From positions 62,001-126,000 of the forward strand of contig NC_016460.1 of NCBI RefSeq assembly GCF_000226115.1: a stretch of DNA of 64,000 nt, given 5' to 3'. A program made the translations under genes and the position numbers. The notes under the pieces were generated by a model. The model ran no database searches. It saw nothing but the letters and a program-made list of their open reading frames with translations, and had not been told where the DNA came from. This DNA is from Thermothielavioides terrestris NRRL 8126 (Eukaryota > Ascomycota > Sordariomycetes > Sordariales > Chaetomiaceae). Below, one piece after another: positions 29,681-39,551 of this stretch (position 1 is the stretch's first letter; the number at the start of each line of letters is the position of its first letter).

Positions 29681-31018
29681 TCACAGTTCCTCCTCGCTGC
29701 GCCGCGGCCCGGCCGGCACGACCCTCGGGTCGTCCACAGCGCACCCATCCGCGTCGACATCGAGCGCGACGACGCTCCACGGGCCCGGCACGCCCTCGCA
29801 GGCGGCGACCAGCTCGCCCGCCGTGGCCGCCACGCGCGGCGCCGCCGCCTCCAGCGCCAGCGCCGCCTTGCGCACCGGCACCAGCACCCGCCGCCGGAAG
29901 TCGGCGAACTCGGCCGCCGTCGCGACCCGCTCCAGCTCGTGCGCCACCTCGCGCCGCAGGAAGCCGATGATGGGCTGCAGCGTGGGCACGGCCAGCTGCC
30001 GCTTGCGGTGCTGCTGCGCTCGCCCGCGCCCGTGCCCCCCCGCGGCGGCCGCTGCTTCGTCTTCGGCCACGATCGCCCAGTACGCGCGGTCGGCGGCCTG
30101 TAGCATCCGCCGGGCCCGGCACAGCGGGCAGGATCCCGCCGCCGCGTCGGTGTCGGTGTCGGTGTCGCTCTCGCTGCCGGTGTCGGTGTCGATGTCGGGC
30201 CGGGGGTGGCGGTGGTCTGGGCAACGCAGCAGCGACAGGAGGTCGTCGTGCAGCAGGCGCGAGACATCCCAGGCCTTGCAGTCGCAGCGGGCGCGGGTGC
30301 AGCAGCAGCGCCGTTGGCGGTCGTCGTCGTCGTCGTCGTCTTCGGTGGTTGCGGCTGCAGCCGCTGCTGCAGTGGGGGCGGCGCGCGTCCCGGCCCGGCC
30401 GAAGTCGATGATGTAGAGGTCCGGGAGGAGCCGGCCGGGCGCGAAGTGCAGCAGCGCGTTCTCGGGGTGCAGGTCGCGGTGGAAGACGGGCGCGACGGGG
30501 TCCGCGTGCATGAACTCGAGCGTCTCGAGCACCTGCTGCAGAAAGTGCAGGACCAGCCCGCGCGGGAGGGAGACGCCGGCCCGGACGCAAGCCATGTCCA
30601 AGCCGAAGAGCGTGCCGCCGTTGCAGAGGGTCCAGTAGGACGAGCGCGGCGCCGTCGGCGGGTGTGACGACCCCCGTCGCTGCTTCCCCCGCTGCGGCTG
30701 GCCCGGGAGCGGCGGGTACTCCCCGAGGAGCTTGGGGACGAGCAACCGGTAGCCGGTGGCGGCGGCGCGGGCGTGGAGTTGGCGGGCCACGGCGACGTCG
30801 CGGTCGAACTGGACCTCGGCGCTCTCGTTGAGGGAACCCGTGGCGATGGCGGTGGACTTGAGGGCCTTCCGGACGCGAACGGGGCCACCACCGACGGGGC
30901 AGACGAGCGAGGTCTGGCAAGACGCGCCGGAGCCGAAAAAGCGGACGAGGAGGTGGTCATGCGGCGCGTCTTGGAAAAGAAGGCCAAACATAGGCTCTGG
31001 CTGGGAAGCGTGAGGCAT
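29681..31018 (-). CDS. Protein-kinase-like protein
   Basis: A single 445-residue frame. The catalytic loop reads FHRDLHPENALL (about residues 178-189) and the metal-binding loop YIIDFGRAG (about 201-209), so the core of a kinase fold is present. Upstream, VRKALKSTAIATGS may hold the ATP-anchoring Lys; the glycine loop is weak. Two low-complexity inserts (Ala-rich, then an Asp run near 230; SDTDTDTD near 285) interrupt the C-lobe, and a CPLCRARR stretch follows. Such kinase-like proteins are common orphans in filamentous fungi and their substrates are unknown. The ATG at 31018 is chosen because the frame has coding character from there and the promoter repeats lie just upstream. Confidence 0.75.
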   Translation of the reverse strand: MPHASQPEPMFGLLFQDAPHDHLLVRFFGSGASCQTSLVCPVGGGPVRVRKALKSTAIATGSLNESAEVQFDRDVAVARQLHARAAATGYRLLVPKLLGEYPPLPGQPQRGKQRRGSSHPPTAPRSSYWTLCNGGTLFGLDMACVRAGVSLPRGLVLHFLQQVLETLEFMHADPVAPVFHRDLHPENALLHFAPGRLLPDLYIIDFGRAGTRAAPTAAAAAAATTEDDDDDDDRQRRCCCTRARCDCKAWDVSRLLHDDLLSLLRCPDHRHPRPDIDTDTGSESDTDTDTDAAAGSCPLCRARRMLQAADRAYWAIVAEDEAAAAAGGHGRGRAQQHRKRQLAVPTLQPIIGFLRREVAHELERVATAAEFADFRRRVLVPVRKAALALEAAAPRVAATAGELVAACEGVPGPWSVVALDVDADGCAVDDPRVVPAGPRRSEEEL

Positions 31019-31158
31019 GTTTGGCAGGAGAACGGGTCCAAACAGGGACTAAAGCGTGGTGGAAAGCGCAGAGATGGCGTCGGAAGCGCACTAGGCGGTG
31101 TTGGACGGGAAGAGCGTGGTGTTGAGCACTCTGGATTCGAGGCAAGACTGGGCTTTTA

Positions 31159-31281
31159 CATGCGTCCGGGGGCGGACACATGTACTACGGTATTTATCCT
31201 CTACCAGCGATGGGGAAACTCATGTGTCCAGGGGCGGACACATGCTTGCGAATGAAGCATATGTCGGGGACGCGACACATG
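31159..31281. promoter_or_regulatory. Three matching 24-bp palindromes in the kinase-like gene promoter
   Basis: Inverted repeats of form CATGTGTCC-N6-GGACACATG stand at 31159-31182 (one arm mismatch), 31221-31244 (perfect arms) and 31258-31281 (one mismatch, GTCG/CGAC core). All have 9-base arms and 6-base G-rich spacers. They lie 141-263 bases upstream of the leftward ATG at 31018. They could be binding sites for a dimeric regulator. Confidence 0.6.
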
Positions 31282-31515
31282 CGCGAAGGCCCCAGCATGC
31301 ACAGCGCCGAAGCATGCATGAGGGCCAAAGCATCACAAGTTCGGCGGGATGCACGGGCAAACACTAGCGAAGCATCAGGGGGCGGGGCGCGCGTTACTGC
31401 AGGCGATGGGCGCAAGTAAATCTCGAGGAGCCAGATGCTAACTGCCCAAAAACCTCCATCTCACGTGCCAGCAAAGATGTTTTTTTTCGGCCGGCAGCTC
31501 GCCTTCGATGCGTCA

Positions 31516-32675
31516 TCAGCGCCCCGGGCGCTTCGGCCGGTTGAAGCCCTTCTTCACTTCGGCCTGGGGGTGCAGCTCCTCCAGGACGGCCTTCTCCGTG
31601 ATCTCGCTCGGTTCCTCAACCTCGAACTTCTTCTCCGGCCGCAGGCCTGCCTCCTTCTCGGCAACGCTGAGCACGGCGCGCTTCATCAGTGGGTACATCA
31701 TGCGGAACTTGATGGCCTTGGTGCTGAAGCTGCTCGGGCACGTGTAGAAGAACAGCAGCGGGCTGGTCTCGCTACCGGCGTGCGTGTGCGCGAAGCGGTA
31801 GAAGGTGAAGCGCGGCTCGGCCGGCGAGATGGCCTGCACCAGCTCCGGGATGGACGACGGCGCCGCCTGATCTGGCACGAGCTCGATCGACTCGGAGTCG
31901 GGGTTGATTTTCTGGGGTCACGATCGTCAGCAAGCGGTGCTGGGCGAGATAAGGTGGCTGGGCGCAGCGGCCGGAGGCGACCTCACCAGCATGACCAGCG
32001 ACCTGCCGTCCCCGGCAGCCAGCTCCTTCAGCGCGGCCAGCGCGTCCTCAGCGACGGAGGTGGCCATGTGGGTGCTCAGGTGGATCTCGCGCTTGGCGGT
32101 GCCGGCGCCGGCCTCCTGCTCGGCGCGGCGCACGTCGCCCAGGCTGCGCTCTTCCTCGGTGAGCGGGGCGTCGAGCGCGTTGTGGGCGTCGTGCTTCTCG
32201 AAGCCGGCGGGGCTGAGCTCCTCGGGGGTGGTGGCGAAGTAGGTCTCGCGGAAGTGCTCGCTGCCGAGCTCGCGCACGAGGGTCAGGCGGGTCGACGCGA
32301 ACAGCATCTTCTGGCGCACGGGGGCCGTGTCGGGCACGTAGGTCACGGCCACCAGAGCGGGCGCGGTGGCATGGCGCCGCAGGATGACGTAGAGTGCCTC
32401 GTTGGGCTTGACGTGCGGCTGCAGCAGCGACGCGACGTTGGACGCGAAGGAGGCGCCAGGCGAGGCGGGCGTGAGCAGGCGCAGCGGCTGCAGCTGCTCG
32501 GACGCGATGGTGGCCAGGAGGCCGAAGTGCCGGTCCGAGCCGAGCAGCTCGTTGAACTGGGAGACCAGCTCCTGCGAGGCTGCGCCCACACAGCTGCGTC
32601 AGTCAAAGCAACGGCAGCCAGCGGCGGCCGCGAAAAAAAAAAAAAAAAGCACCCACCTGAGATGCCGGACTGCAT
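31516..32675 (-). CDS. twf1: Twinfilin (two ADF-homology domains)
   Basis: Three exons, 32675-32657 (19 bases, MQSGIS), 32579-31987 and 31911-31516, give 335 residues, the usual fungal twinfilin length. The N-terminal ADF-H domain starts SQELVSQFNELL and carries YVPDTAPVRQKMLFASTR. The second includes FYRFAHTHAGS and FFYTCPSS with KAIKFRMMYP. The tail is basic (KKGFNRPKRPGR), as in known twinfilins. The protein binds ADP-actin monomers and caps or depolymerises filaments at cortical actin sites. The tiny first exon would be missed without the splice-phase match; its intron holds an A-rich tract on the plus strand (T-rich on the coding strand). Confidence 0.93.
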
Positions 32676-33279
32676 CGCGCCGCCTCCAAGATATAGTTCA
32701 GGTCGTTCGGTGGTTCCAGCGAGCGATGTCGAGTCCGAGTTTGGGCCACAGCAGCGCCATGCGCTTGGTGGGGTTGCCGAACCTTGTTCGGTTCAGGCAC
32801 CCCGCCTAGCTCACCCCCTCCAACCCCTGGTGCCGTGCCGCGCGACCCACTCGCAGCACGAGCGTAACGCGGCCCGACCCAGCAACGTTCAATAGTGTCG
32901 GGTACCTAGGGAGGGAGTGTGTAGGGCAAGGACCAGAGCTGCAAGTCAGCTGTCGACGGTGTGTTGGAGAGGGGATTGCTCATCTCAATGGAAGTTACTT
33001 CCATGTCAAGCAGGAGGGTGAGGTGCCTTGGTTATCGCCTCTGCCCGGTGATGGCTGCCTGGACCTTGTGTGGTGGAAGGTGCGACGCGTGGCTAGCAAG
33101 CAACTACCTAGCATTAAATCATTCATTTCGTGGCGGCAGCAGCCGCTCAATCCCATCGCAGCGTCTCTTCGAACTCTATTTCCATGCAAACGCCCTCCTC
33201 CCCGATCTACACTCTATGTACAGCACTCTCCACCCCGTCCGCAGAACGCCGAGCCCTGGCCTCGAGCCATGACCCTGCA
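32676..33279. other. Intergenic, promoter of twinfilin
   Basis: The 5' flank of twinfilin and the 3' flank of the leftward rhodopsin-domain gene. No gene is seen. Confidence 0.4.
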
Positions 33280-34788
33280 TTATTTACTGCTGTACTGCAC
33301 CTTGACGTCCCGCGATATCACGATGCCGTGCGCCGCCCCCGGCTTCTGCAGGATGATCTCCTCGCTGTTGGTGTCGCTCGGCAGCACGTCGACGGCTTCG
33401 GCCGATACGCGCTCCTGCGAGCCCGCTGGCGACCCGGCCGCTTGCACCCGGGTGACCACCTCGTGCTCGGTCTTGGTGTGCAGCTCGAACTCGTCCGCGT
33501 GGCTCCGGTCGGCCTGCCGCCGGTTGGCGTACTTGCTGCCGATCGTCTCGCCGCCCATGGGCGTGCGCCCGCCCCGGTGGTAGTAGCGTCCGCTCGTGGG
33601 GTGCGAGTAGCCGGCCGAGCTGTTGATCTTGAGCAGGCGCCCGACGAGCGGCTTGAGGAACGACGCGCAGGCCGCGATGATGCCGATGTCGAGCTGCAGG
33701 CTTGCGGGAGGTCAGTTCGAATGCACCCGCCCGTCGCCGTCGCTGTTTCACTCACTTCTCCCAAAAATGCACCCAGTAATTGAAGATGGCGTCCGGGTCG
33801 CCGCCGGTCGTGAGCATGAACACGGCCTTGAGAATGCCCATCAGGACCGCGCTGCAGGGCGGCGTCGCGCCGGTTGTCAGCAGCCGTACCGGCAGCAGTG
33901 CGAAACTCCAGAGGGAAACGTACAGGTACCCGAGATTGAGGATGCCGATCACGTACAGCCGCACCCGCAGCTTCATCTTGAGGTTCCAGATGATGGGGAC
34001 CGGCAGGGCGCCCAGCAGCACGTCGGTGAAAATGTTGCAGGCTGCGTCGCTCGGGCGTCAGCACGGCTCGCCAGAACTCCTGGAGAAAGTCACGATCCAC
34101 TCACAGACGTTCCAGTACACGAGGTCGACGAACACGGTGAACGACTTGCACCGCGGATCGAACGGGTTCATCCACTGGAACTCCCACCAGCCCGAGTACG
34201 GCGTGCAGTAGACGAACAGCCAGGTGATGGCCTGGATCGAGTACAGCACGACAAAGACTGCGGCAGCGATCAGCACCCGGCCCCGAAATTCAAACGGTGG
34301 CGGAACATACCCATCACGGCGAAAAGCGACCAGCGATACCACCGCAGGTCCTTCTTGAGCCGGAGCAGGCTGATCGCCATGGAGATGCGCAGCAACCCCA
34401 GTGCGAAGCCGTCCGAGAAGACCGTCTTCCAGAATGTGATACGCTCGAACTTGATGCGGTTTTCCACCGGTATTACGACCGCGTGGCGGCCCAGGCCGTA
34501 GGGGATCTGGAGCACCAGGCAGATCCACGACATGAGCGCGAGCGCCTGCGTCCCCTCCGGGTCAGCAACCGTTCGACGACCGACGCACGAAAAAAAAAAG
34601 CGCAGACTTACGCAGGCCAGGATGATCAGCGCATCGTCGACGCCGAAGGCCCGGACCATGAACACCCGGACGTAGATTCGCAGCGACACGAAGGTGATGG
34701 CGAGGAAGCAAAACACGCCGACGACGCCCACGATCCGACCGGCGTTGTTCGCGTTGAGGTACGCGGGCGGGTACTCGGCGGTGCTCAT
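33280..34788 (-). CDS. Rhodopsin-domain (PTH11/SAT4-type) membrane protein, second copy type
   Basis: Five exons, 34788-34612, 34545-34311, 34257-34105, 34041-33756 and 33700-33280, keep phase and give 364 residues. Typical blocks are RAFGVDDALIILAC at the end of exon 1, IPYGLGRHAVVI, and DVLLGALPVPIIWNLKMKLRVR in exon 4. It shares the fold with the gene at 12125-13304 but differs in sequence. A hydrophilic cytosolic tail of about 130 residues with a Gly/Arg/Tyr patch follows the last helix. An in-frame ATG at 34809 would add seven residues. Plasma-membrane sensing is a family-level guess. Confidence 0.87.
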
Positions 34789-35074
34789 CGCGTCGCTTGG
34801 CAGTCGCACGGGGGAAGAGCGGTCACAGCATCACTCCTCGACTCAGAACTGGCACTCGAGAGCCATGCCTTGGCGGTGGGTCCGGCGCAGTTTAAGAGCA
34901 GAGCGGTATGGAGGGCGAGAGTTCGTCGCCGCGCGCAGCCAGCAAGGAACCGCCTGCTGCTGCGCTGCTTGTGGCCGCATTGTCTACGCAGTACACGCAC
35001 GACACTAGTGGCACCTCCTCACCCTTCGGTGAACGGCACTGTGACAACGCTCAGGCAATGGATCCTAGTTAGCG

Positions 35075-35200
35075 CGGCGGGGCGCTGTTCTGCCAGAACT
35101 GAAAGGAGCGTATGGCAGCCCCTTGCCTGGGGGCGGCGGGCGCTGTTGTGTGAACCTGGAACATGGGAGAGGAGCTCATGGCAGCCCCCTGCCTGGGGCA
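35075..35200 (+). repeat. Imperfect ~60-bp tandem duplication
   Basis: Two units both begin with a GCGGG(G)CGCTGTT word (about 35076 and 35136) and end with ATGGCAGCCCCYTGCCTGGGG (about 35111 and 35177). The middle has diverged. Confidence 0.65.
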
Positions 35201-35790
35201 TGCGAACGCAAGCCAACAGGGGCCTGAGGGAACTATCGACGGCGGTACGGATAGTTAGACCGGGCGACGACACCCGATCGTGGGCCGTCTCGGTAACCGA
35301 GGCCATCAACTACCACAGTAGCTGACCAACAGTCATCCAGAAAGCCGCCGTTTCCGCTCGGCGTCGGCGTCACTGTGCCTGAGTTGCACCTTCAACAAGC
35401 CCTCTCCCCCTTCTCTGTCCTGCGGCCGTCGTCCGAGCCGTCGAGGCGGCTGCCAAACCCAATTCGAGAGGGAGATTCTGCTCCCCGACGCATTGCTGCG
35501 CAAGATGAACCCAATCAGTGGAACAGACTGGAAAGGTTATCCTTGCACGAATGGCATGATCCGCGGCCAATTCAGGCCCCACCGGCTCCATCGACTTAAC
35601 TACACTAGGTACCTGCGGACGCAAACCCAGCCAAACCAGGGCAATGGTCCATGCAGTGGACGTCGACTCCAGCGACCTTCCTGTTTGAAATGTTCGAAAT
35701 GTCTTGCGGTGCCTCCCTCCATCCGCTGAGAGAACGCAGGCCTGGTGTGGTGCTGCGGGCAAAGCGACTGCGGCCGTGGTTCGCTGTGCC

Positions 35791-35842
35791 GCCGGCATGC
35801 CGAGGACCAGTAGTCAGCCGGCATGCCGAGGATCGGTAGTCA
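35791..35842 (+). repeat. 26-bp direct repeat, two units
   Basis: CCGGCATGCCGAGGAYCRGTAGTCAG is present twice in tandem, with two transitions between copies. Confidence 0.75.
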
Positions 35843-36531
35843 GCGTGAAAAGACCAGTCAGGGGACGCACATGGCATCTGGATCCGATCCACAACAGGGC
35901 AGCGCTTATCATTCGTGTTCCGGTGCCGAACTTTCCGGATCGCGCACAAGCCCCACCCCCTGTGTTGTTGTGTAAACACTACTACTCCCAGCACCCCCCT
36001 TCATGTGCGACCCGGAGCCCCCTGGCCGCGATTTGGGCCTGCCACTGGACCGTCACCTTTAATTATCCGGCCACCTCACTGAAAGACTGCGTTATACATA
36101 CGGTCGCACAACGCTGCTGGGTTCTCCGCATACTTCACGCAGTCAAATCGCCTCGTCCGCACGCCCAGCCGCCGATCATGATACGCTCCGATTGCCGATC
36201 GATCGCGGAGGAAGATGTGCGAGGCTTGGCGGGCTCCAGGCGCCAGGGCGGGCTCCAGAATCCATGGCAGGCTCCAGGGCCCCATCGAAGTTATGGGCTG
36301 CCCCTCTTTCGCATCCTTCGCCAGGTGCGGTGCCCACTCTTTCCTTTCATGAACATGAGGTGGTATCGCGAAGTGCACTAGTAGGAGAGCGCTCCAAGGG
36401 CCAGAGCCAAGGTGGAGCATCTTGGCGGAGGGCAGGAGTCGGAACACACGCGTCTGAACTCCCCTGCCCAGCATGAACCTTTCACCTTATGGATGGCTGC
36501 AATCTCCGGTCAGCACGGCAACCGGGTTTTT

Positions 36532-36589
36532 GGACGAAGAAGGGGCCTCGAACCCCCGGCGTCCGAACTGCGCTATTTGGTCGTCGTCC
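36532..36589 (-). other. tRNA-like fragment
   Basis: On the minus strand, ends GGACGAC and TTCGTCC pair over 6 of 7 positions. Inside are a D-arm-like TAGCGCAG and a B-box-like GGGTTCGAGGCCCC. At 58 bases it is too short for a full tRNA and lacks an anticodon arm, so it is a relic or a chance match. Confidence 0.25.
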
Positions 36590-36773
36590 TCGCAGGCCGC
36601 GTGGCAGCCTGCCATCCCGCTACCCCGTCGGCAGTTTTCTTGCCCCCGGCAGCCGCGTGGCTGCGAGGTTAAAGTCTCCAGGTGCCGCCCGCCCGGCCGA
36701 GTGCGTCGCATGCAGGAACGTGCAGCTCTCGTGGCGATCAGCATTCCTCCGCCGACCTGACACGTGCTGAAGG

Positions 36774-38281
36774 ATGCATCACATCATGCGCGCCGGCGTG
36801 AGCCTCGGCTGTCTCGCGGCCACCGCGGCGGCGGCCAGCACCTCCCCGTGCAGCAGCTGCAGCAAGAACATCTCCCGCGATGTCGCCATCATCGGCGGCG
36901 GTGCGTCGGGCGCTCATGCCGCCGTATGGTTGCGCGATGCTGGCCACAGCGTCGTCGTCGTCGAGAAGGCCAGCCAGCTCGTGAGTTCCCCCGCCGCCGA
37001 CTGCTCCGTTCCGTGCTGCTGACGCCGCCCCAGGGCGGCCACACCAACTACTACGTAGACCCGGCCACGGGCAAGGTGATCAACGTGGGCGTGCAGGCCT
37101 GGATGGAGTACAAGGACGCGTTCGCGTTCCCGGCGCGCATGAACGTGTCGACTAGCGGGTCCATGGCGTTCACCCCGAACGCCAACCAGTACATCGACTA
37201 CAAGACGGGCAAGCCAGTCGCCAACTACACGGCGCCCGCGAGCGCCGACATGTACGCGGCGCTGCAGCGGTACCTGGACGTGCTCGAGAAGTACGAGGAC
37301 ATGGTGCTGCCGGGCTTCTTCAACTTCCCCGAGCCGGACGCCATCCCCGAGGACCTGCTGATGAACTTCGGCGACTTCGCCGACAAGTACAACCTGTCGG
37401 CCGCCGTGCCGCAGATCTGGGACTCGACCGCGCAGGGCCTCGCCGACACCATGCACGTCCCGACGCTGTTTGTGATGCAGGCGTCGGGCATCCCCATGGT
37501 CAAGGCGCTGCTGGGCACCGGCGCGGCCGCCGTGCCGGCGTCGGGCCGCCTGTACGACCTGTACGAGAGCGTCGCCAACTTCCTGGGCGACGACGTGCTG
37601 TACTCGAGCACCGTCGTCTCGGCCACGCGCCGCGACGGCAACAACAGCCAGGCCATCTCGCTGCGCGTCCAGGGCGCCGACGGCAAGGTGACGTGCATCA
37701 ACGCCAAGCGGCTGCTCATCGCCATCGAGCCGACGGACGACAACATGGCGCCGTTCTCGCTCGACCGCACCGAGAGCACCGTGCTCGGCCGGTTCCAGTA
37801 CTCGACCGTCTACGCGGGCATCCTGCGCCACCCGTCGCTGCAGACACTCAACGCCTACTCGAACCGGTCGCCGGCGCCCGGGTCGTACAACTACACCGTG
37901 TTCCCCGTCGCGCCGCAGGTCGGGCGCATCGACTACCTCGGCGGCACCGTGGACCTGTTCGAGTTCACCGCCGTCGGCACTGAGGACTACACGGCCGCCG
38001 AGATGCAGGCGCTGATCGGGCAGTCCATCGACACCATGATCGAGGCCGGCACGCTGCCGCAGTCCAACGGCAGCCTCAGCTTCTCCATCTTCGCCAACCA
38101 CGCGCGCATGCACGCCCGCGTCACGGCTGACCAGCTGCGCGCTGGCTTCATCCAGGACCTGTACTCCCTGCAGGGCCGCCACAACACGTGGTACACGGGC
38201 GCCGCCTTCTCGGCCGGCTTCTCGACCGTCCTGTGGGAGTTCAACAAGGTGCTGCTGCCTAAGGTGATCGCGGGCCTGTGA
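36774..38281 (+). CDS. Secreted FAD-dependent oxidoreductase (amine-oxidase-like)
   Basis: Exon 1 (36774-36980) and exon 2 (37034-38281), with a 53-base intron, give 484 residues. A signal peptide is likely (AGVSLGCLAATAAAAS). The Rossmann motif VAIIGGGASGAHAAVWL is followed by VVVVEKASQLGGHTNYY, the usual FAD-ribose and GGH segments of the flavin amine oxidase/phytoene desaturase superfamily. Several N-x-S/T sites fit secretion. Close relatives are annotated as beta-cyclopiazonate-dehydrogenase-like or as plain FAD amine oxidases; the reaction here is unknown. A second in-frame ATG at 36786 leaves the signal peptide intact and could be the true start. Confidence 0.83.
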
Positions 38282-39551
38282 GGGGCGCGGGGCCACTGCC
38301 TGTTCTCTAGCTTCGTGCGTGCCGTCGGCGGCAGCACAATGTCTATAGATCTTTGCTTCTTCTAGTTTGCTATCCGTTCCATGTCCAACTTAGACTGTAA
38401 ATAGCGCAGCATCTTAGACTTTTAATCATACCACACCTAGACCGCCATAAGCGGCTGTACATGTGCATGCAGGCCTAACGAATGACGCGCCTTCAAGCTC
38501 CTGAGACTCCATGGCATCCCCGGAAAGCCTCGCCGCCGCTCCCAAGGCACACCTGGCAAGCATAAGCTGCCAGCGCTTGCCGGGTCACGGCCTGGTCCTG
38601 AGTCAGGCACCAGCCGGGAGGAAGCAGCCGTCCCCGTTGTCCGTCCAGATAGGCTGGCGTCGCAGGCGGTTCCCGGCTCAGATGCCGGCTGGCCGAAAGT
38701 CGAGGTGTGATGGATGGCCAGTTGGGACTGCCCAGCCAGAATCTCGTCGCCAGCAATCCGCCAACGCGCGGCAAACAATCAAACGTCTCAGCAGTGCTCA
38801 CGGCAAAGATGGGACCATTTCCATGCGGATCCCGGGGTCTTTTTTGGAAGAATTGCTGGTGGTGGCACAGGACGGGCACTCTGTGCCGTCGCTGAGTTCG
38901 GCTCGTCAATTTTGTCGAGCATCCCGTGGTGCGTGCTGTCAATCGTTGAACCACACGGGCACCTGCTCGATACGGCCTCGCTGTGATTGTGGATTATTAG
39001 CCTGGGCGCGCACAAGTTCCCAGCATTCTTGGCGGCAGGCATCCATGGTCCAGGCGGGGCGCAAATTAGCTTGAGCAGAGAGAAGCGAACGGTCGAGAAA
39101 CGATGAGACAAAGAGAGGGAAACTGTGCTGCAACAGGTCGAGTTCCAGTTCCTGCTTCTATTTGCCCTGTCCGTTGCGTACGATGGATATATCTTTGTTT
39201 TTCCAGTTCTCCTGTGCCCAAAATTGCCAGATCTGGCTTGCCTGGACCCCTTCCCCACTGGGTCTCGCCCGCGGCGCTGCCAATCACAGGGCCCGGCCTG
39301 GCGACCGTTGTGTCTTGGCAGGAGCAACCCGTCCAGGCAGCAGGGGGCGGCGAAAAAATAGCACAAAAAGGTCCCTCGATGTTTCTTGTGTGCCTCGGCC
39401 TCCGCTCGTCTGTCTGCATTTCCGCCGTCGTTCGCTTTCCTTTCAACACGATATCACTGAGTTCCAGCACCATGCCGAGTTAGCACCGGCGTCCGGTCTT
39501 TTTTTGGTCTCTCCCTCCCCCACGCTCACTTTCCCGCACCCTGTGTGCGAC
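38282..39551. other. Intergenic, no gene seen
   Basis: 1.27 kb of 3' flank and promoter. A long frame reads into it from the next gene, but it has no domain before the signal peptide at 39552. Confidence 0.45.

Larger units (their letters stand above)
34789..36773. other. 2-kb gene-free interval with short repeats
   Basis: No gene is recognised in this stretch. It holds an imperfect ~60-bp tandem repeat (35075-35200), a 26-bp direct repeat (35791-35842) and a tRNA-like fragment (36532-36589). Repeated GGCGGGCTCCAG-type words occur at 36228-36280. Confidence 0.5.

Noticed and set aside
29509..31041. Two alternative long minus-strand frames (510 and 467 codons) in the kinase-like locus
   Set aside because: They are Arg/Pro/Ser-rich shadows in other frames; the kinase motifs HRDLHPEN and DFG are only in the 445-residue frame.
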